The translations under genes and the position numbers were made by a program. Below, piece after piece: positions 18,227 through 27,595 of a DNA stretch of 57,208 nt. Source of the DNA: Dehalococcoidia bacterium UBA1332. Its GTDB lineage: Bacteria > Chloroflexota > Dehalococcoidia > Lucifugimonadales > Lucifugimonadaceae. The stretch covers positions 1 to 57,208 of the forward strand of contig DBSW01000155.1 in the NCBI GenBank assembly GCA_002306745.1, read 5' to 3'. Each line of letters opens with the position of its first letter. Within the stretch, counting starts at the first letter, position 1. The notes under the pieces are model-generated. The model saw only the letters and a list, made by a program, of their open reading frames with translations, was not told the DNA's origin and made no database searches.

Positions 18227-20737
18227 CTAGTTATTACTAACAACTGATTCACTTTCTGCATGTTTCGCGTTTTTTTTCGATAGTGCCTTATTTACACCAT
18301 CTGAACTCACATCGACAGAAAAAAATATCTCGCCTTCTTTCTCGTCGATAACTATCGTCGAGCCTTCTGAAAATTCGCCAGAAAGTAACTTTTTCGAAAG
18401 AGGACTTTCAACGTATTTTTGGATCGATCTCTTTAAAGGTCTCGCACCATACATCCGGTCAAATCCAGATTTTGCCAACCATGCTCTGGCTGTTGATGAC
18501 AAGCGTAAAGAGACGTTCAGATCACTCATTCTCTCCGAAACTTCGTCCATAAACTTATCAACGATCAGTTCTATGTCTCCTTGAGTCAATGAATCAAAAA
18601 CTATGAACTCATCGAGCCGATTCAAGAATTCAGGCCTGAATTGCTGCTTCAAAGCATCCTCTACACTCGAGCGCAATCTAGCGCTTTCACTCTCCTCAAG
18701 GCTGCGCTTTGTGAAACCAAAGGCTTGTTGCGCTATACCTTCAGAACCAAGGTTGCTAGTCATAATGATAATCGTGTTTCGGAAGTCGACCGTTCTTCCA
18801 TGGCTATCAGTTAGTCGACCATCATCTAGAACTTGCAAGAGCGTATTGAATACATCAGGATGGGCTTTTTCGATTTCATCAAAAAGGACCACTGAAAAAG
18901 GTCTACGTCGAACAGACTCCGTGAGATGACCGGCTTCATCATATCCAACATAACCTGGTGGAGCTCCTATCAATTTCGATACGGTGTGCGGCTCTTGAAA
19001 TTCCGACATATCAACCCTGACCATATTTTCCTCATCGTCAAACATGAATTCCGCCAAGGCACGGGCTAATTCGGTCTTGCCAACACCAGTAGGACCAAGA
19101 AATATAAAGCTACCTATAGGACGTTTAGGATCCTTCAGACCAGCTCTAGCGCGCCGCACTGCGTCCGCGAGGACCTCAACGCCACGATCCTGACCAATAA
19201 CTCTGCTGTGCAATCGTTCTTCAAGATTAAGCAAGCGTTCCCCTTCACCCTCAACCAATCTAGCTACCGGAATACCAGTCCTTTCGGCAATCAATGCAGC
19301 AATATCTTCCTCATCTACAACCTCCCTGATTTCGTGAGTTTGGTCCCACTTTCGTTTAGCGTCTTCGTAATTTTCAAGTGAACGAAGTTTTTCTGCTTTT
19401 GCATTTGCTGCCTTTTCATATTCCCCTCGCGCTGATGCAGATTCTTCTTCCTCGTCCAAACGCTGCAATTCAACCTGCATCTCGTTCAGGTCAGTCGGCA
19501 GCATCTCATTGGTAATCCGATTCTTAGCAGCCGCTTCGTCAATCAGATCAACAGCTTTATCCGGCAAAAGTCTTTCAGAAATATAACGAGCAGAAAGCTC
19601 GACTGCCGCTCGCAAAGCCGAATGCTCGATAGTGAAACCATGATGCTGTTCATATCTAGGACGTAATGTCTCCAACATCTCGATTGCAACAGCCGTATCA
19701 GGCTCCTCAACCCATATAGGTGAAAAGCGGCGTTCTAGCGCTGCGTCGGCTTCTATATAACGCCGATATTCGTTTGGTGTAGTTGCACCAATTGTCTGCA
19801 TTTCACCTCGTGCGAGAGCAGGTTTCATCATATTTGAGGCGTCCAATGCACCATCCCCAGCACCTGCACCGACCACGGTGTGAATTTCATCAATGAACAA
19901 AACAATTTCACCGGCAGCTTGACGGATCTCATCCATTACCGCTTTAAGACGTTCCTCGAACTCACCTCTAAATTTTGCTCCCGCCACCAATGAACCCATC
20001 TCAAGAGCTATAACTCGTCTACCGCGCAAGCTCTCTGGAACATCGCCGGCGATAATTCGTTGGGCGAGTCCTTCTGCAACTGCCGTCTTTCCTACACCCG
20101 CATCTCCTATTAGAACCGGATTATTTTTGGTCCGTCGAGTCAAAGTTTGCATTACGCGACGAATTTCTAAATCCCTGCCCACAACGGGATCGAGTTGACC
20201 CTCACGTGCCAATTCAGTTAAATCAACACTATACTTTGCAAGTGCCTGATACTTGCTCTCAGCTCTAGGATCAGTAACACGCGCCGAACCCCTGACCTCA
20301 AGAAGAGCCTGATAAACCCGTTCTTCAGTGATGTTGTGACTTTGAAATATGTCAGCGAGATCGCCACTAGACTCCTTGCTCAAAGCAACAAGAAGATGAT
20401 CAGCTCCAATAAGTTCATCTTTTAAACGAGTGGCTTCTTCTTTTGCAACCTCAATAGCCTTTTGTACACGCGGTGTGGGGTATATTTGTGGCTGACTATT
20501 GGATCCTCCGATTTTCGGAGACTCCTCTAATTTCGCCTGAATTTCTTGTAACAGATCAGATGTATCAACGCCCAGAGCACCAAGAATTTGTGCTGAAAGT
20601 GAGTTCTGAATTTGCAACAAGCCCGATAACAAATGTTCGGCATCCCACTGATTATGGCGCATTTGTACGACCAGTTGTTGAGACATACTGAGCGCCTCTT
20701 GAGCCTGTTCAGTGAAATCGTTTTGTTTTAATACCAT
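18227..20737 (-). CDS. clpC: ClpC-type AAA+ unfoldase (ClpA/ClpB family)
   Basis: 836-aa HSP100 protein. The N-domain repeats span about 1-150. The first AAA+ module has Walker A GDAGVGKT (211-218) and the [12 protein letters not shown]alker B. A short middle domain with a UVR-like pattern ([16 protein letters not shown]) points to ClpC; ClpB has a long coiled coil there. The second AAA+ module has GPTGVGKT and [13 protein letters not shown]. After [13 protein letters not shown] comes F-G-F, at the position of the ClpP-binding V/I/L-G-F loop, so interaction with ClpP is likely. It lies 66 bases downstream of hspR in the stress operon. Confidence 0.85.
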   Translation of the reverse strand: MVLKQNDFTEQAQEALSMSQQLVVQMRHNQWDAEHLLSGLLQIQNSLSAQILGALGVDTSDLLQEIQAKLEESPKIGGSNSQPQIYPTPRVQKAIEVAKEEATRLKDELIGADHLLVALSKESSGDLADIFQSHNITEERVYQALLEVRGSARVTDPRAESKYQALAKYSVDLTELAREGQLDPVVGRDLEIRRVMQTLTRRTKNNPVLIGDAGVGKTAVAEGLAQRIIAGDVPESLRGRRVIALEMGSLVAGAKFRGEFEERLKAVMDEIRQAAGEIVLFIDEIHTVVGAGAGDGALDASNMMKPALARGEMQTIGATTPNEYRRYIEADAALERRFSPIWVEEPDTAVAIEMLETLRPRYEQHHGFTIEHSALRAAVELSARYISERLLPDKAVDLIDEAAAKNRITNEMLPTDLNEMQVELQRLDEEEESASARGEYEKAANAKAEKLRSLENYEDAKRKWDQTHEIREVVDEEDIAALIAERTGIPVARLVEGEGERLLNLEERLHSRVIGQDRGVEVLADAVRRARAGLKDPKRPIGSFIFLGPTGVGKTELARALAEFMFDDEENMVRVDMSEFQEPHTVSKLIGAPPGYVGYDEAGHLTESVRRRPFSVVLFDEIEKAHPDVFNTLLQVLDDGRLTDSHGRTVDFRNTIIIMTSNLGSEGIAQQAFGFTKRSLEESESARLRSSVEDALKQQFRPEFLNRLDEFIVFDSLTQGDIELIVDKFMDEVSERMSDLNVSLRLSSTARAWLAKSGFDRMYGARPLKRSIQKYVESPLSKKLLSGEFSEGSTIVIDEKEGEIFFSVDVSSDGVNKALSKKNAKHAESESVVSNN

Positions 20738-20753
20738 TTTTTGCTAATTCCTC

Positions 20754-20769
20754 AATCTCACGCGAGATT
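20754..20769 (-). repeat. Short perfect inverted repeat just upstream of the clpC ribosome site
   Basis: AATCTC (20754-20759) and GAGATT (20764-20769) form a 6-bp perfect stem with a 4-base loop. It lies between the hspR stop and the clpC start, immediately before the GAGG that serves as the clpC Shine-Dalgarno site. It could be a small RNA hairpin influencing clpC translation or a chance palindrome. Confidence 0.3.
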
Positions 20770-20803
20770 AGCGCTCAGTTCAAATAATTAGTCTCAAGAG
20801 TCG

Positions 20804-21130
20804 TTATCCTGGTAGTTTTGTTTGGCCTTCTCTTAACTTGATCACCTCTACCATCAAGTCCTCAACATGAGTTTCTAACCTGTCGATTCGATTCAACAAT
20901 TTAGACATAACTTCGATTCCGGCAAGATTAAGCCCGAACTCTTCCTTCCATCTCAGAATTTGCCTTATCATTTCAACGTCTCTATTTGAGTAAAGCCTAG
21001 TGCCTCCACTTGATCGCTTAGGAACAACAAGCTCCCATCGCTCGTAGTTGCGCAAAGTCTGTTGATGCACGCCGCACATTTGAGCGACTATTCCGATGGC
21101 AAATACCGGATCGGTGTGGCCCATTGTCAT
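20804..21130 (-). CDS. hspR: HspR-like MerR-family heat-shock repressor
   Basis: 108-aa regulator with a MerR winged helix: VFAIGIVAQMCGVHQQTLRNYERWELVVPKR is the helix-turn-helix and GGTRLYSNRDVEMI the wing, followed by a helical dimerisation segment (about 70-100). The arrangement with dnaJ and a Clp ATPase is that of HspR, which represses the dnaK/clp genes and uses DnaK as co-repressor. The ATG overlaps the dnaJ stop in an ATGA. I looked for the HspR operator (HAIR, CTTGAGT-N7-ACTCAAG) near dnaJ, clpC and hsp20 and found no good copy. Confidence 0.85.
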   Translation of the reverse strand: MTMGHTDPVFAIGIVAQMCGVHQQTLRNYERWELVVPKRSSGGTRLYSNRDVEMIRQILRWKEEFGLNLAGIEVMSKLLNRIDRLETHVEDLMVEVIKLREGQTKLPG

Positions 21131-22068
21131 AGTGAATCTTCTTTACGGTATTGATCAAAAAAATTCACGATCTCATCGTTTCCTGAGACTCCATTACGGA
21201 TATTCCTTAAAAGTTCATAAAGCATCTGTTCTTGATTGGAAAGACTTTCGGGTAATCTAACTTTCACAGTAGCGTAAAGATCTCCAAATTCGGCTGAGTC
21301 AATTTTGGGTAATCCACGCCCATGAATCTTGAAAGAACGACCATTTTGTGTACCAGGAGGTATATTCAGGACAATTCTGCTAGTCATTGTTGGCACCTCC
21401 GCCTCACCACCTAAAATAGCGTCCAACAAACTTACCGCTACGTCTGCTCTAAGATTTGCACCTTCACGAGTAAATCGGTTGTCCGATTTAACTTTTACAG
21501 TAAGTGTCACCTCTGTGTTGCTATCAGGTCGCAAAAGAATTTTTTTACCATCGTTTACGCCTTTTGGCACCCGTACCTCAAGATTTCGCTTAGCCCCAGA
21601 AGCTGAACCGATTGAAATCCTGCGCGTTGCACCACTAAAAACTTCATCAAGTGAAACGTCTATAGTGCCTTTGTGTTTAGAAATCTGTGGTTGATGCCTC
21701 TGTTGGTTATGATCTCCCATTTGACCGAAAAGATCTGAGAAATCCCCCGCCGTTCCAGTACCAAAAAGATCGCCCAAGTTAAAACCCATCCCACCCATTC
21801 CTGGACGGCTTTTATGTTGACCACCCATATTTCTGATCTTGTCAGCATGTTTCCAGTTTTCACCAAACTGATCGTAATCCTTACGACGTTCGGGATCACC
21901 AATTACCTCATAAGCCTCATTCACCTTTTTGAATTGACTTTGTGCTTGTTCGTCATTTCGGTTCACATCAGGATGAAACTTGCGAGCCATCCGCCTGTAA
22001 GCCGCCTTGATGTCTTTATATGGAGCGTTTTTGCCTACGCCTAATAGATCGTAGTAATCCTGAGCCAT
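21127..22068 (-). CDS. cbpA: DnaJ/CbpA-type co-chaperone without zinc finger
   Basis: 313-aa J-domain protein. The J-domain (about 1-70) has the HPD motif in RKFHPDVNRND. A Gly/Phe-rich stretch with GMGGMGFNLGDLFG follows (about 75-125), then two beta-rich substrate-binding domains. The CxxCxGxG zinc-finger repeats of full DnaJ are absent, so it is CbpA-like. It stimulates the ATPase of DnaK, which is not encoded here. It is first in dnaJ-hspR-clpC and overlaps hspR by 4 bp. A TATAAT on the minus strand (22122-22127) may be its -10 box, but no good -35 accompanies it. Confidence 0.9.
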   Translation of the reverse strand: MAQDYYDLLGVGKNAPYKDIKAAYRRMARKFHPDVNRNDEQAQSQFKKVNEAYEVIGDPERRKDYDQFGENWKHADKIRNMGGQHKSRPGMGGMGFNLGDLFGTGTAGDFSDLFGQMGDHNQQRHQPQISKHKGTIDVSLDEVFSGATRRISIGSASGAKRNLEVRVPKGVNDGKKILLRPDSNTEVTLTVKVKSDNRFTREGANLRADVAVSLLDAILGGEAEVPTMTSRIVLNIPPGTQNGRSFKIHGRGLPKIDSAEFGDLYATVKVRLPESLSNQEQMLYELLRNIRNGVSGNDEIVNFFDQYRKEDSL

Positions 22069-22150
22069 AAGCCGATCTTTTTTCCAAATAGCTGAGTCAA
22101 TAATTAGGTCTTGCGAAACACATTATAGCACATAGTTTTATATATGTTAT

Positions 22151-22179
22151 TTGACAATCAATTTATCAGATAACATAAT
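22151..22179 (+). promoter_or_regulatory. Strong sigma-70-type promoter for hsp20
   Basis: TTGACA (22151-22156) and CATAAT (22174-22179) are separated by 17 bases: a perfect -35 box and a one-mismatch -10 box. It sits in the divergent 22069-22241 region, about 63 bases before the hsp20 start. No CIRCE or HAIR repeat overlaps it. Confidence 0.65.
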
Positions 22180-22241
22180 TATCTCGTGTCACTTACTGAA
22201 GGCAAGCGGCAGCTTTTTGCTTATTTTTTGAGGAGACAAAA

Positions 22242-22679
22242 ATGCTTATACAACAGTGGAGGGCTTTCGGACCGATAGATCGTCTGGAGTCCCATATAAA
22301 TAGTCATATCAAAGACGGCATCCCATTGAAGGAGAATCGAACCGTTAACAATTGGAGAATCCCGATTGATGTCAAGAGGAACGACGGATCTATACTTATT
22401 AGTGCATCACTACCCGGCTTTAGCAAAAATGAGATCGAGGTATCTCTCAAAGAACATGACTTGACTATAAGAGCAGATAACACCGAAACCCAAAATAACA
22501 AATCCGACGAATATCTACTGCGCGAGCGCCATACTGGCGCTTCTTCTCGGGCAATCAGACTACCTAAAAATCTAGACATCCAAAATGCAAAGCTGACATT
22601 CCAAGATGGAGTTCTAATGATCAACATGCCAATGTTAGAGAGACCAAAGGCTCTCAAGCTGGATATTTCAGCTGCCTAA
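22242..22679 (+). CDS. Hsp20/alpha-crystallin small heat-shock protein
   Basis: 145-aa small chaperone. The alpha-crystallin domain covers about 40-135: W-R-I-P-I-D-V-K-R opening, SASLPGFSKNEIEVSLKEHDLTI, the loop L-L-R-E-R and the closing strand A-K-L-T-F-Q-D-G-V-L-M-I-N-M-P. A strong GAGGAG ribosome site precedes the ATG. It oligomerises and holds unfolded proteins for refolding. It is divergent from dnaJ-hspR-clpC and likely stress-induced with it. Confidence 0.93.
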   Translation: MLIQQWRAFGPIDRLESHINSHIKDGIPLKENRTVNNWRIPIDVKRNDGSILISASLPGFSKNEIEVSLKEHDLTIRADNTETQNNKSDEYLLRERHTGASSRAIRLPKNLDIQNAKLTFQDGVLMINMPMLERPKALKLDISAA

Positions 22680-22721
22680 TCAACAGCATCAGTAGCAGTC
22701 TGAAGTCGGCACTCACATAAT

Positions 22722-22746
22722 AGCCCCTATGCGTTCATTAGGGGCT
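22722..22746 (+). terminator. Rho-independent terminator-like hairpin after hsp20
   Basis: AGCCCCTA (22722-22729) pairs perfectly with TAGGGGCT (22739-22746) around a 9-base loop, about 43 bases after the hsp20 stop. The trailing T-run is weak. Confidence 0.6.
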
Positions 22747-22837
22747 CTTATGTCTAACACAACAAAACACAGGTACATTAAGAATGGATAAACCAAAAAC
22801 TTTTAACAACAGTTATGCTACGGATTAGAACTGTTTA

Positions 22838-23914
22838 TTGAGCACAATCCCATCAGAACCAAAAAATCCCTTGCAGCCACCGTCGTTACCTGGTTTTTTT
22901 TCACGCTACCAAAATCTAATCAACGAAGCACTAAAAGACGAACTTAGCGATCTAGAATCCGACATTTACGAGATACATAGATATTACATGGGTTGGCAAG
23001 AAGTCGACGGCAAACCCTCTAATTCGACTAGCGGAAAAAGGATGCGCCCTACGCTTGCACTACTCGCAGCCGATGCTGTTGGCGGCGACATCAAACGAGC
23101 AACACCAATCGCAGTCGCACTAGAATACATCCACAACTTCTCACTAATACATGACGATCTAGAAGACATGGATAGGGTACGCCACCATCGACCAACGGTC
23201 TGGACGGTTTGGGGCGCACCTGCAGCAATAGTTTCAGGCAATGCAATGATGAAAATTGCCGACTCTGCTGCTAGAAAATTAATATACACTGGAGTACATA
23301 ATGAGCTCGCCTTAGAGGTCGAAGCTTCTTTCACCTACCATTATTTGAAAATGATGGAAGGGCAATACCTCGATATTTTTTATGAGACGGTTGATTCAAT
23401 TACGATCAACCAATATCTCGATATGATTGAGCGTAAAACAGGAGCATTAATTGAGGCGTCAATTTACCTCGGCAGCCTGGTCGCTCGCAGAGATGGACCT
23501 GACAGGAAAAAATCATCAGCGATGAAGTCTATAGGCTACGACTTAGGCAGAATTTTTCAGATACGCGACGACGTCTTAGGCATTTGGGGCGGAGATGCAA
23601 CTGGAAAACCAGTTGGTGCTGATATCAAACGAAAAAAGAAAGCATTACCGGCTGTTCATGTCTTAAACCATACAACCGGATCGACAGCGAAACGAATCGG
23701 AGCTATTTACCAAAATAAAGATGAATTATCAGACGAAGACGTGAATGTCGTACTCGAGGAAATGGAAAAACTACGTACTCAAGATTATTGTCAGGCCATG
23801 GCAGAATCACGATGGGCTAACTGTAAACAGATGATAGAGTCGTTGGAACTATCAGGTAACACTGCTGCAGAATTCGCCGAACTTGGTGAATTTTTACTAA
23901 TTAGAGAATCTTAA
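22838..23914 (+). CDS. Polyprenyl diphosphate synthase (FPP/GGPP-type trans-prenyltransferase)
   Basis: 358-aa all-alpha prenyltransferase. The first aspartate-rich motif is HDDLEDMD (DDLED at 106-110), with no two-residue insertion, followed by R-H-H-R-P-T. The second is in FQIRDDVLGIWGGD, followed by K-P-V-G-A-D-I-K-R-K-K-K-A. It condenses IPP with allylic diphosphates. In this setting it most likely supplies FPP (or GGPP) for the squalene genes downstream, but chain length cannot be fixed by eye. The start is TTG at 22838; no better in-frame ATG precedes the conserved region. Confidence 0.88.
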   Translation: MSTIPSEPKNPLQPPSLPGFFSRYQNLINEALKDELSDLESDIYEIHRYYMGWQEVDGKPSNSTSGKRMRPTLALLAADAVGGDIKRATPIAVALEYIHNFSLIHDDLEDMDRVRHHRPTVWTVWGAPAAIVSGNAMMKIADSAARKLIYTGVHNELALEVEASFTYHYLKMMEGQYLDIFYETVDSITINQYLDMIERKTGALIEASIYLGSLVARRDGPDRKKSSAMKSIGYDLGRIFQIRDDVLGIWGGDATGKPVGADIKRKKKALPAVHVLNHTTGSTAKRIGAIYQNKDELSDEDVNVVLEEMEKLRTQDYCQAMAESRWANCKQMIESLELSGNTAAEFAELGEFLLIRES

Positions 23915-23988
23915 ACGAAAAGATATCTGATGCAGTATGCCTAATTACTTGATTGATGTTAATTCATTCCCAGACTGCTCATTAAACC

Positions 23989-24768
23989 ATGATCATTGCC
24001 ATAGGCTCGTTCCAGCGAGAAGCAAATAGAATAATCCGGTCGAGAAACTACCTTCCAATCGATTCACCGGAAGAGTTCCTTGCATTTGAGTCTAAATCCA
24101 GCGAAATCCCAGTCATAATACTCAGCGGATCTGGAGCACCTCGAGCTTCTCATGCCACAAAATGGGCGATCGAAAATTTCTCTCCAGAAGGTATCATTTC
24201 ATTTGGTGTTTGCGCTGCAACCAAAGAATTGATACGCTCCGGGGATATTGTAATTGCATCTGATGTCATTGAGCTGGAAGGACCTCCATTAGAGTGGTCG
24301 ATGGAAATTGAAAAAGACGCTCTTGAGCCCGATCGAAAGATGCTGCTTGCATCGCGCGCTGCGGTAGAAATTTCCGGACTGGACTATCACCAAGGCACCA
24401 TCGCAACTATACCTCAAATCGTCACTGGCGAAAGCATTAAGCATTGGCTTGGCCAAACGATAAACTCAACTGCAATTGACACCGAATCGTATGCAATAGC
24501 TTCCATTTCTCATCAATCAAAAATACCGTGGCTCGCAATATCAGCTGTAGTTGACGACGTCCATTTCAACACTCCCTCTACCTCAAGACGAATCGGCATA
24601 GGACCAAACGAACGAGGTGTAAAAACATATCTACGCCACGTCACAAATACACCTCGCGATCTGCTTGCGATCATTCAATTTAACAGATACAAAAATCGAG
24701 CTGATGCATCGCTAGAAACTTTCATGCTCTCTTTCAACGAAGCGATACGAGTTGCAACAAAACTGTAA
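23989..24768 (+). CDS. Nucleoside-phosphorylase-fold protein, HpnG-like
   Basis: 259-aa PNP/UDP-fold protein. Visible features are I-I-L-S-G-S-G-A-P-R-A-S-H-A (phosphate loop region), GIISFGVCAATKELIRSGDIVIAS, and D-T-E-S-Y-A-I-A (the M-E-S/acidic ribose-binding region near the end of the fold). It stands just upstream of hpnCDE, the position expected for HpnG, the phosphorylase that removes adenine from adenosylhopane to give ribosylhopane. Similarity is to the fold in general; a nucleosidase with another role remains possible. Confidence 0.6.
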   Translation: MIIAIGSFQREANRIIRSRNYLPIDSPEEFLAFESKSSEIPVIILSGSGAPRASHATKWAIENFSPEGIISFGVCAATKELIRSGDIVIASDVIELEGPPLEWSMEIEKDALEPDRKMLLASRAAVEISGLDYHQGTIATIPQIVTGESIKHWLGQTINSTAIDTESYAIASISHQSKIPWLAISAVVDDVHFNTPSTSRRIGIGPNERGVKTYLRHVTNTPRDLLAIIQFNRYKNRADASLETFMLSFNEAIRVATKL

Positions 24769-25074
24769 TCCTGAGTAATAAGTTATATAGTGAACCGTTT
24801 TGGGTTGAAGCTCTCTATTAAGAGATTTGATTTAAAAAAACAGTCATGCACACGATCCTGCGATTAAAATTAATTGGGCAAACCATAAAAAACGATATAA
24901 TTGAACGGTTGAAAATATTCGCTGACCGTGACACGTACAGTAATATGTCTTTAAACGTTTTCACACTCGTAAAGTCGTAATATATGAGGCGTCAGTTGCG
25001 CTTGTGCGGAGAGACGATAACTGTTCGCTGATTTACCAAGTCTCTATACACAAACCCTGAGGAGGGGAATAGGA
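24769..25074. other. Intergenic region, nothing recognised
   Basis: About 306 AT-rich bases between the HpnG-like gene and yjbQ. I see no ORF with a plausible start, no RNA gene and no strong hairpin. Only the last 20 bases have a clear role: a GAGGAGGGG ribosome site at 25059-25067 for the following TTG start. A promoter must lie here if yjbQ and hpnCDE are transcribed separately, but I found no confident -35/-10 pair. Confidence 0.5.
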
Positions 25075-25617
25075 TTGGATTCGGATAAGACACGCATGAT
25101 GTCGGCCGTTGAAGCGGGTCGAATAAGCGTGTTAAATGGCACCGCACCTGCTGGTCTCGCTATTGGGGCCGAATACAAGGTATTTAGTAAAATAGTGGAA
25201 GTCGAATCCACCGATGCCCCCGAACTGATTGACTTCACGGAAGAACTAAAACAGATCGTTGCGCAGTCTGGAGTCAAGAATGGGCAAGTTTCGATTTACA
25301 GCACTCATACAACATTCTCTGTAATTATCAATGAGAACGAACCTCTACTGATTAAAGACGTACAACACTTTTTGGAACGCAGTGCGCCAAAAGACGCCTA
25401 TTACGGACACAATGATTTTGAATTGCGTACAGTCAGTATGCGCCCAAATGAATGCCCTAATGGTCACGCACATTGCCAACACCTGATTCTCGGGACATCT
25501 GAAATCGTCCCAGTAATTGATGGCAACCCGCTCTTAGGTGAATTCCAAAGAGTGTTCCTAGTCGAATTAGATGAGCCAAAACCTAGACAGATCGCTATTC
25601 AGGTTATGGGTCTATAG
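25075..25617 (+). CDS. yjbQ: YjbQ/UPF0047 family protein
   Basis: 180-aa protein of the YjbQ family, a small beta-rich trimeric protein with weak thiamine-phosphate synthase activity reported for E. coli YjbQ. Family signatures are STHTTFSVIINENEP, NECPNGHAHCQHLILGTS and GEFQRVFLVELDEPKPRQ. The start is TTG, 8 bases after a very strong GAGGAGGGG ribosome site. It precedes hpnC by about 50 bases. A link to squalene synthesis is not known, so the association may be incidental. Confidence 0.88.
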   Translation: MDSDKTRMMSAVEAGRISVLNGTAPAGLAIGAEYKVFSKIVEVESTDAPELIDFTEELKQIVAQSGVKNGQVSIYSTHTTFSVIINENEPLLIKDVQHFLERSAPKDAYYGHNDFELRTVSMRPNECPNGHAHCQHLILGTSEIVPVIDGNPLLGEFQRVFLVELDEPKPRQIAIQVMGL

Positions 25618-25671
25618 GTTTCTAAGTGAAACCATTTAAATTATCAGCCCATTAGCGCAACCAGGTTGCTG

Positions 25672-26655
25672 ATGAAACGAACACGCTCAACAAGCATCGA
25701 ACTTCCGGTTCCAAAAATAGAGGTCCCCATGGACTCTCGCGGATATCTCGATGCAACTTTCGCAGCCTGTGAGCAACTTGCTAAAACCCACTACGAAAAT
25801 TTCATTATTGGTTCTAAGCTGCTACCCAAACACTTAAAAAAGCACTTCTACTCGATCTATTCCTTCGCTCGTGGCGTAGATGATCTTGGAGATGAAATAG
25901 AAGGCGATCGTCTTGCCCTATTAGATCTTTGGGCAAAAGAACTAAATTCATGCTACGCATCTAATATTGATGCGAGTCCCCCAACGCATCCATACTTCGT
26001 TGCTTTGACTGAAACCATTAAACAATTCAATATCCCAGTTGAACCTTTCGAACGACTTATCGAAGCAAACCGTAGAGATCAGTCAATCACACGATATGAA
26101 ACATTTGACGACTTGACCAAATACTGCGCACTCTCGGCCAATCCAGTTGGTCAACTAGTTCTGTACCTAAGCAAAATCACTGATCCAAACCTATTGAAGC
26201 TATCTGACAAGATCTGCACAGGTCTTCAACTAACAAATTTTTGTCAGGACGTAGGTACAGACATCGTACTCGGGCGTATCTACATCCCACTAGAAGATCT
26301 CCGAGTTTTCGAAGTGACAGAAAAACAGATAAAAGCATTTGAACACAACGAAAATTTTGAAAACCTAATGCGTTTTCAAGTCAATAGAGCTCGAGAGTTT
26401 TTGCTACAGGGATACCCACTGCTCAAACATCTTGATGATCAATTTAAATTAGACTTTGCATTATTTGTACGTGGTGGCCTAGAAGTGCTCCGCTTGATTG
26501 AAAATAAGAACTATAAGATTTTTACAAGACGAGTACGTATATCAAAATTTCATTCTGCTCAAATTTTCTTCTTTACATGGCTAAGATTTAAATTGAATAA
26601 AAAACTAGTACCTGAAAAACTATTTGATCCGGACAACCAAGACACATCTTATTAA
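25672..26655 (+). CDS. hpnC: HpnC: squalene synthase-like, (PSPP to hydroxysqualene)
   Basis: 327-aa member of the squalene/phytoene synthase fold. The two aspartate-rich motifs are FARGVDDLGDEIEGD and FCQDVGTDIVLGRIYIP, the latter typical of HpnC. In the HpnCDE route HpnD makes presqualene diphosphate from two FPP, HpnC converts it to hydroxysqualene and HpnE reduces this to squalene. The start is ATG 25672, or the TTG two codons upstream. It is followed 1 base later by hpnD. Confidence 0.88.
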   Translation: MKRTRSTSIELPVPKIEVPMDSRGYLDATFAACEQLAKTHYENFIIGSKLLPKHLKKHFYSIYSFARGVDDLGDEIEGDRLALLDLWAKELNSCYASNIDASPPTHPYFVALTETIKQFNIPVEPFERLIEANRRDQSITRYETFDDLTKYCALSANPVGQLVLYLSKITDPNLLKLSDKICTGLQLTNFCQDVGTDIVLGRIYIPLEDLRVFEVTEKQIKAFEHNENFENLMRFQVNRAREFLLQGYPLLKHLDDQFKLDFALFVRGGLEVLRLIENKNYKIFTRRVRISKFHSAQIFFFTWLRFKLNKKLVPEKLFDPDNQDTSY

Positions 26656-26656
26656 T

Positions 26657-27592
26657 ATGACGGACTATTCAGATACCTCTGACTCAAAATCTAAATCACG
26701 CAAAATCGCAACTGCATACCGAGTTGTGGCGGCGTCTACGAAAGCGGCATCAACAAATTTCTACTACGCCTTCGCTACCCTTCCGGCCGACAAACGGAAT
26801 GCGGTTTATGCTGGTTACTCTTTTTGTCGTCTTGCAGACGATATTGTCGATCATGGTATCTACGGCAAACGAACTGGTGAAGCACTGGATGCTCTCCAAA
26901 ATAAACTGATAGAGGCAAGTAAAGGCGACTGTGTAAAAACTAACTCTTTCCAGCCCGATCTAGCGGCGCCTGAGCTTTGGCAAGCACTTAGTCACACTCT
27001 AAAAAAGTTTCCGATAAACCATCAACACCTGATAGACGTTGTTGAAGGTTGCCGAATGGATCTAAACGGAACTACTTACGACACCTGGGAACAACTCATC
27101 CAATACTGTAAGCGAGTTGCTAGTGCGACTGGACTTGCGCTCATAGAGGTATTCGGCTATGAGGATAATAAAGCCGTTGAATACGCCGTGGATCTCGGTA
27201 TAGCCTTACAACTCACAAATATACTCCGCGACATTACCGAAGACCTCGAAATAGGGCGAGTCTATTTACCCAGAACGGAAATGGATGCGTTTGGAGTCTC
27301 CCTAACGGATCTACGCGAAAAAAGAGTCACACCCTCATATGTACGTTTCATGCAATTCCAAGTTAAGCGAGCCCGCAAATATCTCGAATCAGGGATTAGG
27401 CTGTTCCCTCTTCTAGATGATCAGTCAAGACAGTGCCCACAAATCATGGTTCATGTATATCAATTACTGCTAGATCGCATAGAAAAAAATAACTTTGACA
27501 CACTAAACCGAAAAACTAGTCTAAGCAGATGGCAAAAATTTAAGTTAATAGCGAGAATTTGGCTCAGAATTCCTAAGGTTAGATTAAGTTAG
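26657..27592 (+). CDS. hpnD: HpnD: presqualene diphosphate synthase
   Basis: 311-aa paralogue of the preceding protein with motifs FCRLADDIVDHG and NILRDITEDLEIGRVYLP. It joins two FPP molecules to presqualene diphosphate. I start it at ATG 26657 (M-T-D-Y-S-D), one base after the hpnC stop, because the upstream extension overlaps hpnC and shows no family similarity. It runs 3 bases short of hpnE, so the three genes form a tight translational unit. Confidence 0.9.
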   Translation: MTDYSDTSDSKSKSRKIATAYRVVAASTKAASTNFYYAFATLPADKRNAVYAGYSFCRLADDIVDHGIYGKRTGEALDALQNKLIEASKGDCVKTNSFQPDLAAPELWQALSHTLKKFPINHQHLIDVVEGCRMDLNGTTYDTWEQLIQYCKRVASATGLALIEVFGYEDNKAVEYAVDLGIALQLTNILRDITEDLEIGRVYLPRTEMDAFGVSLTDLREKRVTPSYVRFMQFQVKRARKYLESGIRLFPLLDDQSRQCPQIMVHVYQLLLDRIEKNNFDTLNRKTSLSRWQKFKLIARIWLRIPKVRLS

Positions 27593-27595
27593 ACC

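Noticed and set aside
18227..20737. Calling the Clp ATPase ClpB
   Set aside because: The short UVR-like middle region and an F-G-F at the ClpP-loop position fit ClpC better than the long coiled-coil of ClpB.
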